In this document: positions 1-12,142 of the stretch, piece after piece
How positions within the stretch are numbered: the first letter of the stretch is position 1
Layout: each line of letters starts with the position of its first letter
DNA from: Cystobasidiopsis lactophilus
Taxonomy: Eukaryota > Basidiomycota > Agaricostilbomycetes > Agaricostilbales > Chionosphaeraceae
DNA length: 64,000 nucleotides
Direction of reading: 5' to 3'
Assembly (NCBI GenBank): GCA_001599975.1
Contig: BCIO01000001.1
Span: 3,655,631-3,719,630, forward strand
Made by a program: the position numbers and the translations under genes
Notes under the pieces: model-generated
What the model saw: the letters and a program-made list of their open reading frames with translations, nothing else
Told to the model about the DNA's origin: nothing
Databases searched by the model: none

Positions 1-1043
1 CGACTTTGTCTTCAAAAGAGATGACCTCTTACACCTGGGTCTTGTGTCCAAGTCTGTCTGGCGGACGGCAGGGTATTATTTTGACCGCCACTTGCGTGCC
101 TTTGTTGGCGAAGTGTTCTGCGGCGATGAGTCGCAAGTATGCGACGCTGTGACGCCACGTTCTTATGAAGCCTATAATGGTGAGTTTTTTTTTTCGTGCA
201 TGGACAGGTAGGTGCGATCACATTGCTCACATTTGACCCGTTCAGCCTCCTGGTGGCAAAAGTCCAAGAATCTGCCAATGATGTTCCAGCGGTTCGTCCA
301 TTCCTGCTCGTAAGGGAAATCTTGAGCTGACACTGGTCGGTTAATCAGGTCCTCTAAGCCCCTCAAGCAGTTGATTGACCGAGCTGTTACGGTGCTGGGG
401 TTCCACGAGGGGTCCGGCGGATTTTTCGGCGCTTGGCGTTTGGAGCTTTTGATGCCGGGCGATGGAAAACTTTGTGAGTCTTTCAGCTAAAGAGGGACTT
501 CCGCAGAGCTGACTAGTGTTGCCAGGCCTGTACATGCAGGGCGGGACTTACGACTCGCAGTCATACTTCCGCAAGTCTTTATTCCGCGAATTTTGGACGG
601 TTTATCCTTTGCGCCATCGCCAACTTGCATTTCGCCAACTCTTCCGCGAAGGCTACGACCCGTTTGACACCAAACCGTTCATGATCCAGCCCCGCCACCG
701 CGAGGACGACGAATACACCTATTGGGGCGGGACTTGCTCCTATTGCGGCGGAGGACGAAGGGCTGGACGAGGACACTCCTACTATGATGGCTCAGAAGAT
801 GGAGATTTCCGCCCTGACGCTGTCAAGGACGCCTTCATCGATCGCGAAGACCCCATCTGGGCCAGCCGCATCGCTCGCTACAATCCGCACTCCAAGAAGA
901 GTCACAAGGCTCAGCCTCATCTCAAGTCAGGTCGCTTCCGCGCCAAGAGGGTTCTCAAGACGGGCGGGAGGAAGCTGGGACACATGCTGACGCAGGAAAT
1001 TTCTTGGGCCCACTGGGAGAGCTGGGACAGGGACGAGTTCTGA
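1..1043 (+). CDS. F-box-like protein, 5' end cut by window edge
   Basis: Probable substrate-recognition subunit of an SCF-type ubiquitin ligase, by resemblance only. The first visible exon carries an F-box-like end (DLLHLGLVSKSVW). I place exons at 1-179, 246-309, 349-473 and 526-1043; phases agree across all three introns, one of which is only 39 nt (310-348). Downstream come a block with AWRLEL, then FWTVYPLRHR, then a charged tail with a CSYC pair. The same order (GFH..., WRLEL, FWT.YPL) is found in the gene at 21811-23377, so the two are paralogs of a family I cannot name. The start codon and N-terminus lie before the window. F-box assignment is inference; the paralogy is seen directly. 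Confidence 0.6.
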
Positions 1044-1578
1044 TGAAAGGACGTTTCATTGTATTCGTCCCACAGTGCGTCTTACCTTGTATGCATCTTG
1101 CACCATCAGCCACAAGTCTGGGGAGGAGGGTGGCAAAGGCTGAACCTGTTTCTGCCTGCACGCCCTTGTTCGCTTGACGCCCAAAACCAGAGAGGGCTGC
1201 AACGAAAAGGTTTCGACGAAACGTGAGGGATTCCAAGATTGCAACTTCACAAGCAGAGAGAAATGAGAATCAGAACCGAAGAAAACTCTATGTACAGTTC
1301 GCTAGTGCTAAAGACAAGCGAAATCGCCCAATATGAGAAAGGGAGAGAGGGGCAAGCTCCTTCACGAAGAAAGGAGCGCCCTGGTCCAGCTCCCCTTGTA
1401 TTTATCGAGACCCGAACGAAACCATGTTTACATCATGCCCCGCGTGAACAGATTCAGGAACCAGCCAACAAAAGAGTTTTGGAGCGTGAGGGGGGAGTAA
1501 GGAAAATGCCGTATGTGTGAGAGAATGCCGTAGGAGAAAGAGGTGGGTAAGCGGGAAGGATATGCAACGTCGGTGGAA
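1044..1578. other. Convergent intergenic stretch
   Basis: Space between two genes whose 3' ends face each other. It should hold both 3' UTRs. No conserved coding frame or RNA gene was seen. Confidence 0.5.
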
Positions 1579-4168
1579 TCAGTACTGGGAGAAGATGGAG
1601 GTCGTCAAAGGTTGTTGGGAGGTGTGAACTGCCGAAAACAAGGGCGAGCTCAAAGGGAAGCATTCGGCAGAGGGTAGGGTGGGGATAGGCAAGAGGTTGG
1701 TCGGCGGCGGAGGCGGGAACAGGGTTTCGGTGGCGGACGGGTCCAGGTTCAACAGCGGCACTTCCGCGTCGGGCACATGCGGTGTACCCGACGACGAAGA
1801 CGCGGCTGACTCTGAGGGCGGGGCTTGGGCCGAGGCCGAAGTGGAAGGCTGCTGCTCGGTGGCGATTGACGAGGACGGCAGGTTTTGGGGCGACTTTTTG
1901 GTGGCCTTCCTGTCCGCTCGCTTCTGCTTGCGCGACTTGATGGAGGACGGCACTCGCTGGGTCTTGACGGGCAGTAAGAATGGCGACATGGCGATGGCCT
2001 CCTTCCGCGTCACTTTGCGCACCCGCCGCCCTCCAGAGCTCGATTGCTGTGGATAAGGCCAAGGAACCCGAAGAGTGACGACTGGATTGTGACCGGGCTG
2101 CTGCCGCCGCATGGGTCCGGGACCAGGGTCGAGGCCTTTATTGGGGCTGCGAGCTTTTGCGCGGAAGGCGCCAATGGGAATCCGGTTCCACCTGGACAGG
2201 TCGGACATGTTGGACGGCCCGCCGTCGGTGGTCTCTGGCTCCGAGTCGGGCAAAAGCACGTCGAACTCGGCGTGGATGGCGGCCGATTCCAAGATGTCCT
2301 CCAGGTCGAGGTCCATGTACACCTCTTCAGCCTCCTCCGGAATGTCTGGGATATCGGCAGCGATAGAGGGCGGCGCCGGAGAAGTGGCAGCGGCACGCTC
2401 GGTGGTTTGGGAAGGGCCGGAGGCAGTAGACAAAGACGAAACGACCGAGTCTCGGCGGGATCGGCGCGAAGGAGTGTTCTGAGTCTGTGACATAGCAGCC
2501 AACAGTTAGACACACGAGCGTCTAAGGAGGTACGCAGACACTCACTCGAGTCTTGACCACGCGAACTTTCTTGACCGAAAAGGGCGACATGATGGGCTCC
2601 TCGGGCACGTTCTCCTCGACAATGGCGGCGTGCCCAGCGGCCTCGACCTTGAACTCTCCCAACACCGGCCCATCCTCAGGTCCGACCCTCAGTTTTGGTG
2701 TGGTGGGCCGTCTTTGGTGGGTGTTGCGGCGGGAATGCTTCTTGTTGGAGCGCCTGGGCGGCGGGAGGAACTGGGCCACCTCGTCCTCGGCCTGCTCGAT
2801 GCCAAAGCGAGCTAGGCCATCGTGATCCGTGTCGTCGATCGAGTCGGTGGTGTCCCCATCCGAGTCCGAGGCACAGCCGACCAGGCCTTGCAAAGCAAGC
2901 AGCTGCTCAGCTTCCTCGGTCGAGTCCAAAGACGAGGCGTCCGAGTCTGAATCGTCGTCGTCGTCCGAGTGCGAGTCATCGTCATCCGAAGTGTCCAGCA
3001 CGAGCTCGACAAACGGGGAGAAGTCAACCCTGCAAGGATGTGGTGGGAAGCGATAAGCCTTTGTAGACTTATACAGCGCGGCAACCATTCCTCACCAGTC
3101 GGGGTCTTCCGCGCCATTGCGAAAGGGCACTTCAGGCATGCCGGCCAACGCAATCTCGTCATTGCCCCAAGCGAGCAGCTCCTCGAGGTCGCCTTCCTCC
3201 AAGTCGAGCTTCATCCTTTCGAGCTCGACGTCGGACAAGGTGGGGTCCTCCTCGTTCTCCTCCGCTCCGTTGTTCCAAGCGGCGGTGAGGAGGATGCCCC
3301 CAGAAGAGCGGGCGTGGAGCTGCTTGAGGAGATCCGAGGTGGCATGGTCGTTGGACCCCCACATGGCGTCGGCCAGCTCGAGCTCGTAGTCCGAGTCCGA
3401 GTGCTCTTCCTGGTGCATCAAAGGCGAGTCCAGGCGGACGCCGTTGTTGTAGGAGGGGACGGTGGGAGCGGCCGAGGCAGCGGCGGCCACAGAAGGGCCA
3501 ACCGTGGCAGAGGACAGGTTGCCTTCCGAGCCCGTGCTGGTGTCGCCATCGGATTCAAAGACACGCTTGTCGATGGGAATGGGCGCAGGTTGGGATGGGG
3601 CAGGGGTAGGATTACTGTTAGGGCGAGCAGCATTGGGAGGGGCCACTTCGCCCGGTCGGGGGTGCTTGCGAGGTCGGCCGCGGCCCCTCTTGACCGGCAG
3701 AGCCACGGGCGCCGCATCTGGTCCCGAGGCCAGGGAGTTGTTGGTGCGGCGGCCGCCGGTCGAGGGGGTGGCGACGTTGGGTTTTTCATCTGCCTCGTCC
3801 GCCTCGTCGTCGCCCTCGCCGACGGAGCGGTGGTGCTCGCCGTTGGCGGAGCCGTTCATCTCTTGGTCGACGTCTGGGTCGCTGCTGGAGAGGGCTGGGA
3901 CGGAGTGGGAGTGGTGGTCGCGCTTGGGCGGCGGAGGAGGAGGTGGAGGCGGCGGGCTATCATGGGAGGTTTGGTGGGTGGGCGCCTCGAAGTGAGGCTG
4001 GTGTTGTTGTTGGTGAGCCCTCGAGGTGGAGCTCGCAGTGGCTCGTTTCACTGCGAAGGGACCTCGAACAGAATTGAGCACACAAAGAACTTTTTTTTTT
4101 CACATGCCAGCTTCATGCGCATTGCGAAGGGTGGGAAGCCTACGTGTGCGCTTCTCTCTGGTGACCAT
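1579..4168 (-). CDS. AT-hook protein, possible Ifh1/Crf1-like regulator
   Basis: Predicted nuclear DNA-binding protein of 789 aa. Exons on the minus strand are 4168-4144, 4050-3096, 3029-2546 and 2484-1579, all with GT-AG introns and consistent phase. The start ATG sits in a good context (acaaccATGG) and encodes MVTREKR before the first intron. A classical AT-hook core, KRGRGRPRK, lies in exon 2. It is followed by acidic Ser/Asp tracts, a motif SDGDTTD and, near the last third, SRWNRIPIGAFR. The combination of an AT-hook, an acidic GDTTD block and the RIPIGAFR motif recalls the fungal Ifh1/Crf1 co-regulators of ribosomal protein genes. That link is from memory of the family and is tentative. 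Long Pro and Ser tracts make much of it disordered. Confidence 0.65.
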
Positions 4169-4866
4169 GGTTGTGCTGGTAGCAGGCTTTGGTATTGGTT
4201 AATGAGTCTTTGAGAGCTTGGGTTGGTTTAGATCGATTTGGGTGGGTGCACGGCCTTTGAAGAACGCAATGGCTCCCAAAGGCTAAAACTGAAGTGAGGT
4301 GGGCCGCTTTGCTTCAAAGCTGGCGGCGGCTGCTCTTGCCAAACGCTATTTGGTAGTGGTTCAGGTTGGAGGAGGAGCCGCAAGTAGAGCTCATGTTAAG
4401 ACCGCGAAGGGAGTAACGAGCGCCAAAAAGATTTTTTGGGTGAAGGTGAAGGGCAGGTCAGCTTGGACCTTGGGCCGGGCTGGAGGTGTTGAGTCCAGAG
4501 AGGCACAGGCGAAGCTGGGAAGCTGTTGAGAGCTTGGGAAGCGACTAGCTCAACGAAGAGCTGAGGGACACGGACGGTGAGTGAGAACAGAGCTCCGGCG
4601 TCGTCGGGGCCCGAGGAGGCGTGACAGATCTCGATTTTGTATTGAATGTTGAAATATTTTGTATCGACCATTGAATTTGCGTGAGTGACAGCCCAGTCTG
4701 TGACATCTATCTCTCGGCCAAGGCGACGACAGCGCTTGAGCTGGACCCACCAGCTGCTTGTCACCAAGCATTCTCACTCCACGCCAGGCTCTCACACAAG
4801 CGCGCAGCGAGGCCCGACGCAGATTTATTTTGTGACAGCTCCCACCCAAAAATTTATAGCCGCAAA
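4169..4866. promoter_or_regulatory. Divergent promoter region
   Basis: About 700 bp separating the start of the AT-hook gene (minus) from the start of the U5 snRNP gene (plus). It should carry both promoters and 5' UTRs. No specific site was identified. Confidence 0.5.
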
Positions 4867-6296
4867 ATGGCCAAGCGAGGCGGGCAAGACCAGGGCATGC
4901 AGCTCCAAAAGCGGGCGAGGGTCGAGGAGGAGAACACGGCGCAGGTCATGGTCTCCCAGGACGCGAGGGGCAAGGGCCTCATCCACAGCATCCAACGCAC
5001 CTCTGGCCTCCAAGCTCCCATCATGATCCTCTCCGGCCATTCGGTGCGCTCTTGGCCCTCCTCCTTAGTCATGTCACTTGTCTTAGCTTGTTTGGTACGT
5101 TGTGCACAGGGCGAGATCCTGGACGCCCGTTTCTCGGCGGACGGCGAGGCCATCGCTTCCTGCTCCAAAGACCGCACCATTTGCCTCTGGAAGACATATG
5201 GCGATTGCACTAATGTGCGTATGGGCCTTACTTTCAAGTTGATTTGCAACTTATATTGTGTCGCTTGTGCGCAGTACGGCCTGCTACGGCCTCAAGGCTC
5301 CAAGGCCATCTTTACCACTTTGCAGTGGTCACCTTTACCGGCCTCCACCAACCTGTTCGCCGGCGCCTCGGACGGCACGCTCACCACTTTCAACGCCAAG
5401 ACGGGCCAGACCGTCCGCCGCCACCGCCCGGCCTCCTCCAACGTCGTCAACACCGTCGACTGCGTCCGGGGCACCGGCCGCGAGCTGCTGGTCGCCGCCT
5501 CGGACGACGGCATCGCCCGCGTGTGGAGCGTCGACTCCAAGGACTCGGTCGCCGAGATCGAGCTCGGCTACCCCTTGACCAGCGCAAAGTGGTCCGTCGA
5601 CGGCCAGCAGGTGTTTGTCGGCGGCGTGGACAACGACATTCACTGCTACGACATGCGCAAGAAGGAGGTCATTTACTCCCTCAGAGGTTCGCTTGCCTGC
5701 CCCCGTTCATCTCTTGCACTTTCTTAAGATCAATTGGGCGTGCTTGCGAACAGGCCACACCGACACCATCTCCGGCCTTTCGGTCTCCCCTTCTGGCTCC
5801 CACCTCCTCTCCTCCTCCTTTGACAACACCGTCCGCGTGTGGGACATCCGCCCGTTTGCGCCCGTCGCCAACCCAAGTCAAATCACCTCCCCTCGCCTCC
5901 ACCGCACCTTGATGGGCGCCCCAGCCGGCTTCGACTCGCAGCTCAGGAAACCCGCCTGGGAGCCTTCGGGCGAGCGGGTGGCGGTCGGAGGGGCGGATCG
6001 GTCCGTCACCATTTGGGACGTCGAGACGGCCCAGGCAAGTTTCGAGTCGCTTGCCTTTGCTCCATCTTTCGAGAGCTAACGATGCCGTCGAAACTCACAG
6101 ATCCGCTACAAGTTGCCCGGCCACAAGTCGACCGTCACCGCCGTCGAGTTCTCCCCAAAAGCAGAAGAGCCCATCATCATGTCGTGCGGCCTGGACGCAC
6201 AAATCTTCCTGGGCGAAAGTGAGCCTGCATTGCCCTTTACCAAGCTTGGTTCCGATCTGAATGTTGTACCTCACAGTCGACCCGATGCCGAGGTGA
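4867..6296 (+). CDS. SNRNP40: U5 snRNP 40 kDa WD40 protein (Spf38/Cwf17 type)
   Basis: Component of the U5 snRNP that binds Prp8 in the spliceosome. Predicted 370 aa from exons 4867-5043, 5110-5214, 5275-5686, 5754-6034, 6101-6218 and 6277-6296. WD repeats are plain: LSGHSGEILDARFS, CLWKTYGDC (near-identical to the human LWETYGDC), VGGVDNDIHCYDMRKKE, GHTDTISGLSVS, DNTVRVWDIRPFAP and YKLPGHKSTVTAVEF. The C-terminus ends GEIDPMPR, matching the short GEI end of the family, which supports the last 20-nt exon. The fourth intron (6035-6100) starts with GC, not GT (CAG|GCAAGT); the frame cannot be joined otherwise. Fitting for a spliceosome gene in a window with many unusual introns, though no causal link is implied. 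Confidence 0.93.
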
Positions 6297-6477
6297 CGAT
6301 AGTGGGAACGTCACAGAAAAGGGAATGCCACAGAACAGGCAGTTCGAGGAGGCAAGCGGGATAGACGAGGTCATTTTGCAAAGACGACCCTCTCAGGGCA
6401 AAATGGCATTACAATAATTAATCATGTTCATCGTGAAAAGAAGCTGAGGGGGGTAAAAAGGTACAAAACATGGTCGT

Positions 6478-9400
6478 TTACGCGGAGTAGCAAGCCCTGA
6501 TGGAGGCCAACAGCTTGGCCGTCTGCTTGCCGTCGCCGTGCAGGATCTCCGAGATGCTCACGTCCTGGGTGTTCACTTTCTGGTCCAGCAGGAAGTCGAA
6601 CAGGTCGAGCAGCGGGTCGACGTGGTCAAACGTGCTGCCGTGCTCTTGATCGATCTCCTTGAAAGTGCCCGGCGCTTCGAGCTGTGCCCGCGATTGCCTG
6701 GACAGCTGGCGGACCAGAAGGTAGATGTATTGACCGTTGCAGAAAGGACCGGAGAAGGAGTGGGCTGCTGGGACTTGAGGCGGCAACTGGGAGTTGACCC
6801 ACTGCAACAGCTGGGAGGCGTCAACAAGGCCTACGCGAGGTTGTCCAGCATTGCTGCTGTTGGTCATGGTGCGCTGCCGAGGCGGGCTTGGAGAGGGGGG
6901 CGCGCGCTGCATCGGGTTGGGAGAAGAGGCGCGCTGCATCGGGTTCGGAGAAGGAGCCCGCTGCATCTGAGATCTGGGCGAGGGCAGCGGCGACAAGGTC
7001 GACTTCGGAGGCGGCATCGGAGACGCACCACCCGGCGAAGGAGATGTGGGGGAGATCTGGAGGCCAGGGACAGTCATCGAGCCCTTGCTGTTCCTCGACG
7101 CCACGCTGTTGGGCCGCAGCTTGAGGTTAGGGAGCTTCGAGTCGCGTTTGTCGGAGCGTGGCGCGGGCGTCGGCTTTTGCATGCTCATGAGGATCTCAGC
7201 GTCTTTGGGCGTCAGACTGTTGGGGTTGTGACTGGCCAGTCGAGCTTTTTGCGCGCGGTCGCGAGAGTTGGGCGAAGGCGGGCGAGGAGGCGGGAACATG
7301 GCTTGAGCCTCCTCCAGCGGGATGGTAGGAATATTGCTGGTGGAAATGACGGCCACTGTGAAAGGGTCAATATGACTGCGTGGAGGGAAGCGAGCTGCAA
7401 CTCACCAGACATGTCTCTTCGAATTGACGACTTGGTCAAGGCCTTCATGAATTTGCGCACAAGGAGCGGGTCTTCTGAGCTGAAGTAGTGGGTGGGCAAG
7501 GTAGGATGGACCATCTTGAAGCCGTAGAAGCCAGCGCCTGGGTCAGGCAACACCTTGTAGCCAGCGGTAGGGATGAGGCCCTTGATGCGGGTTTCCTGCA
7601 GAGCAAATTAATGAGCATGAATAAAAGAGATCTTAATAGGACTTTACTACCCACCTGAGGCGATTTGAGAACGTAGATGTGCATGTTCTTGTAGATGACA
7701 TATCGGTTCTTCCACAAATTGAACTGGTCATTCCGCTTGCGCAGGTAGCCATCCACTTCGGGCTTGCCGATCTGATCAACAGGAGTGGCAGGAGTGGCAG
7801 GGCTTGATAGCGCGCCATTCTCAGTAGTGTTTCGTCGGCGAGGAGGAGCAACCGAGAGAGGGCGTCCTTGGGCATTGGGCTGGAAGGTGCTGTTCGAGGT
7901 CGACAGGACGGGCTTAGAAATTTCCGTCTTGGCGGGAGCAGGAGGACCAGTCAAGCCAGGCGGAGCAGAGGAGGTGGACGAGAAGCCAAACAGCTTCGTG
8001 GCACGCTTGCCAGGGCTCGCCTTGACGGAGGCACTTGGCGGCCCTTGTTGCGGCTCGATATAGGTTGACACTCGAGGGGCCGGCTTTCGCGTTCGCATGC
8101 TGTTGAAGAAGTTGGAGGCCGAATTCTTCTTCTGCATTTCTGGCGCTTTCGGGCTGGGCTCCTCCTTAGGCTGGGTCTTGTTGCCACCCATCCAGCTCAT
8201 GCGCTTGCTCGTCTTGTCACTGTGCTTGCTGCTGGCAAGGGACACGTTGGAGGCGTTGCCAACCTTGAGCAGTCGGCTTGACCTTCGACCAGCGGGGCCG
8301 CCAACAAGTTCGGACTGTGCAGTGCAGAATTAAATGAGCATACCGGTGGACCCAATAGAAGGGCTTGTTACGCACATCAGTCAGGTTATAACGTTCATCG
8401 TTGAGCTCGTTCTGCTCGTCCACATCGGCCAGCGAGTCGGACGGCGCCGTGTTGTACGTGTCAACCGTGCCATCGGTCTGACTGCGACGGTGGGAGGCAT
8501 TGCTGCGCCCCGTCTTGCCAGTATTCGGACGGCCAGTCAGCGGTGCCTGCGCCAGATTAAAGATGTCAAATCAGGCCGGTGAGATCGAGAAAGTAACGCA
8601 CAGCTGTAGCAGCCTTGCTCATTGGCTCGGAAGCCCTTCGGTCATTTTGGTCGTCAAAGCCCAAACCCCTGAGCTGGCCATCTTGGGAGGCCTTGATGGG
8701 CTCCGAAGCTCGCCTGTCGTCGTGCGCTTCTGGCGGCGACATCATCAGCCCGGAAGGCGTGAAGACTTGCGAGCCACCATTGAATCGAGGCTGACCAGGG
8801 CTGAAGGCGTCTTGAGGCGAAAAGTTGGCTCGAGTGGAAGGCGTATCTGGCTCATAGCCGGACATGGTCGGCGAAACGCCGGGTGGCGTGCCATACGCGC
8901 CAAAATTGCCAGACTGCGCCATGAAAGAGCTGCCCATCGGGTCACCGACTTGACGCTTGAGCTCCTTGATGGCATTGTAGATGTGCACACGCCGGCCGAA
9001 AGCAGGTAGGTCAATCTCCTTCAGCGTATTGATGTCGAACTCGAGCAGGACGTCGCCAGAAATTTCGTGCTCTGTGAGAAGTCGCCATGCGATTAGACCA
9101 CGAAAAATGTTTTAGAAAGACTAGGCTATTCACCTTGGAACTTGGACAGGGTCACTTGGTCAAAGTTCTTCGACTTGCCCCATTCCACCACCTGATCCAC
9201 GGTCCAAGACCTCGCGTCCGCATTGGGCCCCTTCCCGACCGAGCTCCTAGGCGAGGTGTCATCTGTGCGAATGCTCATGGGTCCGCCATGCTGTGAGTCG
9301 AGCCTGCTGGCCGGTCTCGAATCCGAAGTGTTGGTGTGTGGTGTGGGCGGCGCGACGCTGCTGCTGAAGGAGTACCGCAAAGGGTCCTTAGCAGCTATTT

Positions 9401-11069
9401 GACGAGCAGCTTCTGAAGACGGGAATGGCTGCTTCGGCAGCGCCACCGGATCAGCCAGGATCTCGCGGGCATTGTAAGAAGGATTTGGTGCCAAAGCCGC
9501 CGATTGAGGAATGACGGGCGATTGTTCGGTCAAAGGAAGCTGGTTGGTCACCGGGCTGGCGGTGATGGTTTTGGTGGCAAGTATGGGCTCGGCGATCGTC
9601 GTTTCTGCCGTCGACAAGGAAGGCGAGGCGGCTGGCGACTTGGAGAGCACGGTGACAGTTCCAAAGGTAGCCGACTTGGTCATATTAGGAGAGGCGGACT
9701 CCGCGCCCATAGCTGGAGAAGCCGCCGAGTACTCGGAGGCGTTCGAGCCTCTGGGCGCCTTGAGCGACGAAGCGGTCGATTTGCGCCGATTGAGACTGGT
9801 AGTCGACGAGCTTCTTGAAGCGGCAGAGGATCTTCGCCGCCGGATTTGAGGGGGAGCTTCGGTCTCGTCCGAGAGGCCAGAAGGCATCGGCGGCAGAGGA
9901 GGCTGGTCGGTCGACTTGCGGCTGTTCTTTCGGCCAGAGCCCGTCGAAGGCACTGGCGACGACCGATTGCCTGGAATCAAGGCGGCAGGGATTTCTGTGG
10001 TCGACAAGCTGCGGGTTGAGGTGCTACCGGGAATCAAGGCAGCCGGCAAGTCGGCCACATTGCGAGTGGCGGTTGCAGATTGGTCGGTGGAGCCGCGCTG
10101 GGAAGAGGTGGACAGGCTTAAATGACGGTCTTGAGAAGGAGTGGAGGGCTCTGTGGAGGGCAGGGGGATAGCAGAAGCATCTTTGGGCACAAAAGTGGCC
10201 GGTGGCGTTTCGGGAGCGGCGGAGGCGGACGACTTGCGCAAAGAGCGGTTCGACGCACGGCGGTTGAAAGGCGAGTTGAAGTCGACCGCTGGCTTGGCAT
10301 GATCTGGGATGGGCGCTTCGTCCTCGTCGCTCTCGTCTGAAAACTCTAAGCCGGGGACCGGCGAGTAATCGTCGTAAATGACAGAGTTGAGGTAGCGCTC
10401 CTCCTCGAGCCTCCTGGCGTCCGCCTTGGCCTTCTCTTGAGAAGCCGCTTTCTCAATCTGCAGCTTGGCCCTGGCGGCCAGAGCCGAGCGAGCCTGGGCG
10501 TTGCTTTCGTACTCGCCCCGAGGTGCCGCGGTGTCCTTCGAGGCGATGCTAAGATCGTCGTCGCTGCCGTTCTGGCCTCTTGTAGGGAAAAAGGCCGAGC
10601 TGTCCTGATTAGGGGTGGTACCAATGAGCGACTGACGCTGCAAGGCCGACTCGACCTCGTCGAGCGTGGACTGCATTACGTTGCCGTGCCCGTCCTCGAA
10701 CGTCGTCGAGTTCTTCTTGGACAGGCTCTTAGCCGACTTGGAGGGCTTCTCGCTGGAGGTGTATGACTCGGGGAAGAGGCCGCTGTCGCCATGGATGTTG
10801 CGACCCTGTTGCGTGCTGCCGTTAGTGACTTGCTTGGCGGGATGCGGACGCCCAGAGAGCGCATTTACCTGCCACCAGCCATCTTGGAACATGTCATCCC
10901 TCTCTAAGACCTCGACCGGTTCGCCGGCCTTGAAGGAGATTTCATCGCTGTGCAAGGCCACCCCCAATCATGAGCTCGGACTAGGGCAAAGTGGGCAAGA
11001 GCTAGCATGAACGCACGGATTCTCGGCATCAAAAGTGTGGACGGCCCAGACGATATCGACAGCAGCCAT
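6478..11069 (-). CDS. Boi1/Boi2/Pob1-type scaffold, SH3-SAM-PH
   Basis: Polarity scaffold linking Cdc42/Bem1 signalling and the exocyst at sites of growth in known relatives. Predicted 1411 aa from seven exons: 11069-11017, 10947-9134, 9071-8602, 8546-8376, 8314-7655, 7595-7406 and 7355-6478; all introns GT-AG and the total is a whole number of codons. Order of parts: SH3 at the N-terminus (about residues 5-60, WAVHTFDAENPDEISF, EVLERDDMFQDGWW), long Ser/Pro/Thr linker, SAM domain around 600-665 (WTVDQVVEWG, then LLEFDINTLKEIDL), PH domain around 1015-1120 (VDGYLRKRNDQFNLWKNRY), and a C-terminal block (LVDASQLLQWVN ... DVSISEILHG) that looks helical and somewhat like a calponin-homology fold. 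The SH3-SAM-PH order is diagnostic; the C-terminal assignment is a guess. Confidence 0.9.
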
Positions 11070-12142
11070 CGTGGTGGTCTATGGCCAGACCGAACGGGAA
11101 GGGAGCAGCGCAGGCAGCAAGCAGGCAAACACGGAGGCTGTCCCAATCGAGACGGTGTTTAGTTGCAGCTTGGCCCAGCTCTCGGCGGTTGAGGAATGTT
11201 GAGCGCCTTGTGTTGCTGTTTCTGACGCAGTAGCCCAGGGCAACAAATGGGGTGAGCAAGCCTGCGGCTGGGAAAAAACGAGGGCAGTCAGGGGCAGTGC
11301 CGTCAGCTGCGTCGGTCGTCTCAGGTCGACGTCCACCTCGCTGAGTTCGGCCTTGAGCTGGACGAGCCGGAGTGCTGGGTTTAACACAAGCGAGGCATTA
11401 AGCTTTGGCGCAACTCTTGTCCAAGCCAGACGCAGGCGCCTCTCCCTTCCGCCGACATCGAATTTGGCAACTCCAATCGCAAAAGCTTTGGCGCTCTCTC
11501 GCTCCTTCTAGCTCTCGAACCTTGCTTTCCGTGCACCCTCTCGCCATCTCTTGACCTTTAGAGATGTCCCAAATGGAGTCAGGCTTGCGTGTTACGTCTG
11601 CGTGGAGCGAGAATTGACGACCTTCATTAAACCCGGATCCGCCCTCTCGCCTCTCGTTGAATGGTTCCATCCTCAGTCACTGCTCTGTGTTTCTGTTGAT
11701 CATAAATGGATGCTTTCGAGCTTGCGAACGCCCATGACAAGCTGGCTCACGTCTTACGAAACCTCCTCGCTCGGTGGCTTGCTTGCTGTTCTCACTCTTT
11801 AGTGTGCCGGTCTCGCTTCTTTGCGGTGTGTGACTTACTTTACCCATGTCTAAGGCGGTGCCACGCTTCCCGTTCGGTTGTATCGCATCATTCTACTCCG
11901 GTGGCGCTTTCGACTCGGGTGGCAAATTCGCGCTGTCTTGTCGCTCTCCCTCCAGTGCTTTGGCCAGGTTTGTTTGATGATTGTACCTACCATCTTGTTG
12001 CATCTGTAGACTGCGAACCTCTCAAACTAGCGGGATTGTGTTTTTTGTCCCAGCCACCAACTTGAGGGCGTCAAGATAATTTTACAAGTGAAAGGCATTC
12101 ATGAGCCTAAACGTCAAGGATTCTGTACAAAGTCCTACGTCC
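11070..12142. other. Long 5' region of the Boi-type gene
   Basis: More than 1 kb between the Boi-type start and the 3' end of the next gene, both on the minus strand. The sequence is pyrimidine-rich on the plus strand from about 11400 to 12060. An open frame at 11706-12065 (plus) is Cys- and Leu-rich with no domain and is probably chance. Promoter and 5' UTR of the Boi-type gene are the likely content. Confidence 0.4.

Noticed and set aside
2969-4213. Plus-strand open frame of 414 codons
   Set aside because: It is the mirror of the AT-hook gene: Val/Arg/Gly-rich with no domain, and the minus strand has conserved motifs and splice sites.
6538-7488. Plus-strand open frame of 316 codons
   Set aside because: Arg-rich shadow of the Boi-type gene; it crosses that gene's splice sites and has no recognisable domain.
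11706-12065. Possible Cys-rich 119-codon plus-strand gene
   Set aside because: No domain, no splice support and lies in the pyrimidine-rich 5' region of the Boi-type gene.
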